Shown here: in pieces, positions 4,849 to 6,856 of the stretch
How the letters are laid out: each line of letters opens with the position of its first letter
Numbering within the stretch: the stretch's first letter is position 1
Assembly: GCA_003497765.1 (NCBI GenBank)
Contig: DNNY01000162.1
Coordinates: 1-6,856 of the forward strand
DNA length: 6,856 nt
Direction: 5' to 3'
Source of the DNA: Oceanospirillaceae bacterium
GTDB taxonomy: Bacteria; Pseudomonadota; Gammaproteobacteria; Pseudomonadales; Balneatricaceae
Made by a program: the position numbers and the translations under genes
Notes under the pieces: generated by a model
Told to the model about the DNA's origin: nothing
The model's database searches: none
Seen by the model: only the letters and a program-made list of their open reading frames with translations

Positions 4849-6255
4849 ATGTCTTCAAATACTTTGAAAATGATCCAGGACAATGATGTTCGCTGGGTCG
4901 ACCTGCGTTTTACCGACACTAAAGGTAAAGAACAGCACGTTACTATCCCTGCAAAATCTGTAGATGAAGACTTCTTCAGCGAAGGCCAAATGTTTGACGG
5001 ATCTTCTGTTGCTGGTTGGAAAGGTATCAACGAATCCGACATGATCATCATGCCTGATGACAGTTCAGCTGTAATCGATCCATTTACTGAAGAAGCTACT
5101 CTTAACTTACGTTGTAACGTTATCGAGCCTAGCACCATGCAAGGTTATGACCGCGACCCACGTTCTGTTGCTAAACGTGCAGAAGAATACCTAAAATCTA
5201 CTGGCATTGGTGACACTGCATTCTTTGGTCCTGAGCCAGAATTCTTCGTATTTGATGACGTTAAGTGGAAAGCCGACATGTCTGGCGCCATGTACGAAAT
5301 CAACGCTGAAGAAGCAGCATGGCAGTCCGGTGCTGAAATCGAAGGTGGTAACATTGGTCACCGCCCATCAGTGAAAGGCGGTTACTTCCCAGTACCTCCA
5401 GTTGATTCCGCCCATGATATGCGTGGCGCCATGTGTGACGCTATGGAAGCTATGGGTGTTGAAGTAGAAGTACATCACCACGAAGTTGCTACAGCTTGTC
5501 AGAATGAAATCGGCACCAAGTTCAACACTTTGGTTCGTAAAGCTGACGAAGTACAGATTCTTAAATACTGCGTACACAACGTTGCTCATGCTTACGGCAA
5601 AACGGCAACCTTTATGCCTAAGCCTCTAGTTGGCGACAATGGTTCTGGTATGCACGTTCACCAGTCTATCTCTAAAGATGGCGTTAACCTATTTAATGGT
5701 GACGGTTATGGAGGTCTTTCTGAAACTGCCCTTTACTATATTGGCGGTATCATCAAGCACGCTAAAGCCCTAAACGCTTTCACCAACGCTTCTACCAACG
5801 CCTACAAGCGTTTGGTTCCTGGTTTTGAAGCACCTGTTATGTTGGCCTACTCTGCCCGTAACCGTTCTGCTTCTATCCGTATCCCATACGTTAGCAATCC
5901 TAAGGGTCGCCGTGTAGAGGTACGTTTCCCTGACCCAACTGCTAACCCATACTTGTGCTTCTCTGCACTACTAATGGCTGGCCTAGACGGTATTCAGAAC
6001 AAGATCCACCCTGGCGACGCTGCCGATAAGGATCTATATGACTTGCCAGCAGAAGAAGCTGAAGCTATCCCAACAGTTGCTAGCAGCCTAGAAGAAGCAC
6101 TAGATGCACTAGATGCAGACCGTGAATTCTTGACTCGTGGTGGTGTATTCACCGATTCCATGATCGATGGTTATATAGAACTGAAGCGTGGTGATGTTGA
6201 AAAAGTAAACAGTGTCACTCACCCAGTTGAGTTTGACCTTTACTACTCTTGCTAA
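4849..6255 (+). CDS. glnA: type I glutamine synthetase (GSI-beta)
   Basis: Makes glutamine from glutamate, ammonia and ATP; the central step of ammonia assimilation, active as a cytoplasmic dodecamer. At 468 residues it has the standard length. The order is an N-terminal beta-grasp domain (to about 105) with the D50 loop MFDGSS, then the catalytic domain. Visible metal and substrate residues are E129 and E131 (GPEPEFF), E212 and E220 ([12 protein letters not shown]), the [10 protein letters not shown] loop at 264-273 with H269, the flap E327 (RLVPGFEAP), R339 and R344 (NRSASIR), and E357/R359 (RRVEVRF). The adenylylation tyrosine is Y397 in DKDLYDLP, so activity should be tuned by GlnE, as in the beta type. 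The ATG has GGAG 7 nt upstream. Expression is expected from the sigma-54 promoter under NtrC. A terminator and then ntrB follow. No missing key residue was seen. Confidence 0.99.
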   Translation: MSSNTLKMIQDNDVRWVDLRFTDTKGKEQHVTIPAKSVDEDFFSEGQMFDGSSVAGWKGINESDMIIMPDDSSAVIDPFTEEATLNLRCNVIEPSTMQGYDRDPRSVAKRAEEYLKSTGIGDTAFFGPEPEFFVFDDVKWKADMSGAMYEINAEEAAWQSGAEIEGGNIGHRPSVKGGYFPVPPVDSAHDMRGAMCDAMEAMGVEVEVHHHEVATACQNEIGTKFNTLVRKADEVQILKYCVHNVAHAYGKTATFMPKPLVGDNGSGMHVHQSISKDGVNLFNGDGYGGLSETALYYIGGIIKHAKALNAFTNASTNAYKRLVPGFEAPVMLAYSARNRSASIRIPYVSNPKGRRVEVRFPDPTANPYLCFSALLMAGLDGIQNKIHPGDAADKDLYDLPAEEAEAIPTVASSLEEALDALDADREFLTRGGVFTDSMIDGYIELKRGDVEKVNSVTHPVEFDLYYSC

Positions 6256-6274
6256 TCACTATGAGCTAGCTTAG

Positions 6275-6304
6275 AAAAGCCCTCTACAAGCAGAGGGCTT
6301 TTTT
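6275..6304 (+). terminator. Rho-independent terminator of glnA
   Basis: A perfect 11-bp stem (6275-6285 with 6292-6302), 6-nt loop and six T (6299-6304), 19 bp past the stop. It separates glnA from ntrB, so most glnA transcripts should end here, with ntrB reached by readthrough or its own promoter. Confidence 0.93.
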
Positions 6305-6330
6305 GTTTATAGCTAGGCAAAAAATTTATT
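6303..6330 (+). promoter_or_regulatory. weak candidate sigma-70 promoter of ntrB
   Basis: TTGTTT (6303-6308) and TTTATT (6325-6330) are 16 bp apart, each only a partial match. The NtrC box begins at the last base of the -10, where binding would repress. A promoter here is expected by comparison with glnL in enterobacteria, but these hexamers are weak. Confidence 0.3.
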
Positions 6331-6346
6331 GCGCTATTTTGGTGCG
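6330..6346. promoter_or_regulatory. NtrC-binding site in front of ntrB
   Basis: TGCGCTATTTTGGTGCG follows the NtrC box with the right half nearly perfect (TGGTGCG) and the left half keeping five of seven bases. It is very similar to site 1 upstream of glnA (14 of 17 positions identical). It lies between the glnA terminator and the ntrB start, the place where NtrC represses glnL in enterobacteria, so autoregulation is likely. Confidence 0.75.
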
Positions 6347-6353
6347 CTAGCAT

Positions 6354-6856
6354 ATGAAAACTATGGCTTATCAAGACTTACATCAACCTCAACCTGCCAA
6401 TCTGGTGGATCAGCTTAGTACGGCTGTGATTCTGCTGGATCAAGATTTAAATATTCAATATTTAAATCAGGCTGCGCAAAACCTGCTCTCCATCAGTGTG
6501 CATCAGGTTAAAGGTGTATCTTTAGAAAAAGCCATTCAGGTAAACCATGAACTCTTAGTTCAGTTTAGTGCCAGTATGCGCCAAGGTCAGTCCTTTACCA
6601 GTCGTGAGGTAAAGATCAAACTGGCAGGCCAACCGATGATGCTGATTGATCTAACGGCTACGCCCGTTGAAAACCATCATAGTCTGGTATTAGAAATCCA
6701 ACCTTTGGATCGTTTTTCACGCCTTATGCGTGGCGAGCGCATGCACAATCGGCGTCAGTCGTCTGCCAACTTAGTTCGCAATCTCGCCCACGAAATTAAA
6801 AACCCACTAGGCGGTATTCGTGGTGCAGCACAACTACTAGAACGCGAGCTAGAACT
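6354..6856 (+). CDS. ntrB: nitrogen regulation sensor kinase NtrB (3' end missing)
   Basis: Cytoplasmic histidine kinase/phosphatase that, under PII control, sets the phosphorylation of NtrC. The window shows 167 residues plus two bases of the next codon, with no stop; the family is about 350 residues, so roughly half is present. A PAS-like domain covers about 15-120 (LSTAVILLDQDLNIQYLNQAA, then a GVSLEKAI segment). The dimerisation helix with the H-box follows, NLAHEIKNPLGGIRGAAQLL, with the phosphoacceptor H146. There are no membrane segments, as expected for NtrB. The ATP-binding domain and ntrC should lie beyond the window. The ribosome binding site is poor: only GGTG about 9 nt before the ATG at 6354. 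A second ATG at 6363 (MAYQD) is also possible and has no better site. Weak initiation fits a low-abundance regulator. Confidence 0.96.
   Translation, partial: MKTMAYQDLHQPQPANLVDQLSTAVILLDQDLNIQYLNQAAQNLLSISVHQVKGVSLEKAIQVNHELLVQFSASMRQGQSFTSREVKIKLAGQPMMLIDLTATPVENHHSLVLEIQPLDRFSRLMRGERMHNRRQSSANLVRNLAHEIKNPLGGIRGAAQLLERELE

Overview
The window looks like a piece of chromosome from a free-living, probably marine or aquatic, gammaproteobacterium of the Pseudomonadales/Cellvibrionales type. Supporting this are a 604-residue TypA/BipA, a class GSI-beta glutamine synthetase with an adenylylation tyrosine, an NtrB kinase directly behind glnA, and a polyhydroxyalkanoate-system small protein next to hslU. 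Coding DNA is moderately AT-rich and the spacers are very AT-rich. The assignment below class level is inference.

Layout, left to right: (1) the 3' nine-tenths of hslU (+), ending in a strong terminator; (2) a small gene on the minus strand for a PHA-system family protein; (3) a 384-bp AT-rich spacer with a dyad-overlapped promoter for that gene and, on the plus strand, what looks like an independent small RNA of about 110 nt ending in a clear terminator; (4) a minus-strand gene for a small lipoprotein; (5) typA (-), with a terminator behind it and a hairpin leader in front; (6) a 563-bp regulatory region between the divergent typA and glnA, holding three NtrC-like boxes and a textbook sigma-54 promoter pointing to glnA; (7) glnA (+), its terminator, another NtrC box, and the 5' part of ntrB/glnL (+), cut by the window end.

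How the genes work together: the right half is a nitrogen-control module. NtrB phosphorylates NtrC (presumably encoded just beyond the window). NtrC-P would bind the upstream boxes and drive sigma-54 transcription of glnA, while the box between glnA and ntrB would let NtrC control its own kinase gene. The left half consists of independent housekeeping units: HslU protease ATPase, the ribosome-associated GTPase TypA, a lipoprotein and a PHA-related protein. There is no mobile element, CRISPR array, tRNA or rRNA.

The most unusual item is the putative plus-strand RNA at about 1821-1929. It carries three separate runs of five consecutive A-R-N triplets, the signature bound by the distal face of Hfq, and a 14-nt exact internal repeat, followed by a terminator. 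This resembles the CrcZ/CrcY/CrcX type of Hfq-titrating RNA of Pseudomonas in logic, but in a different gene context and much shorter.
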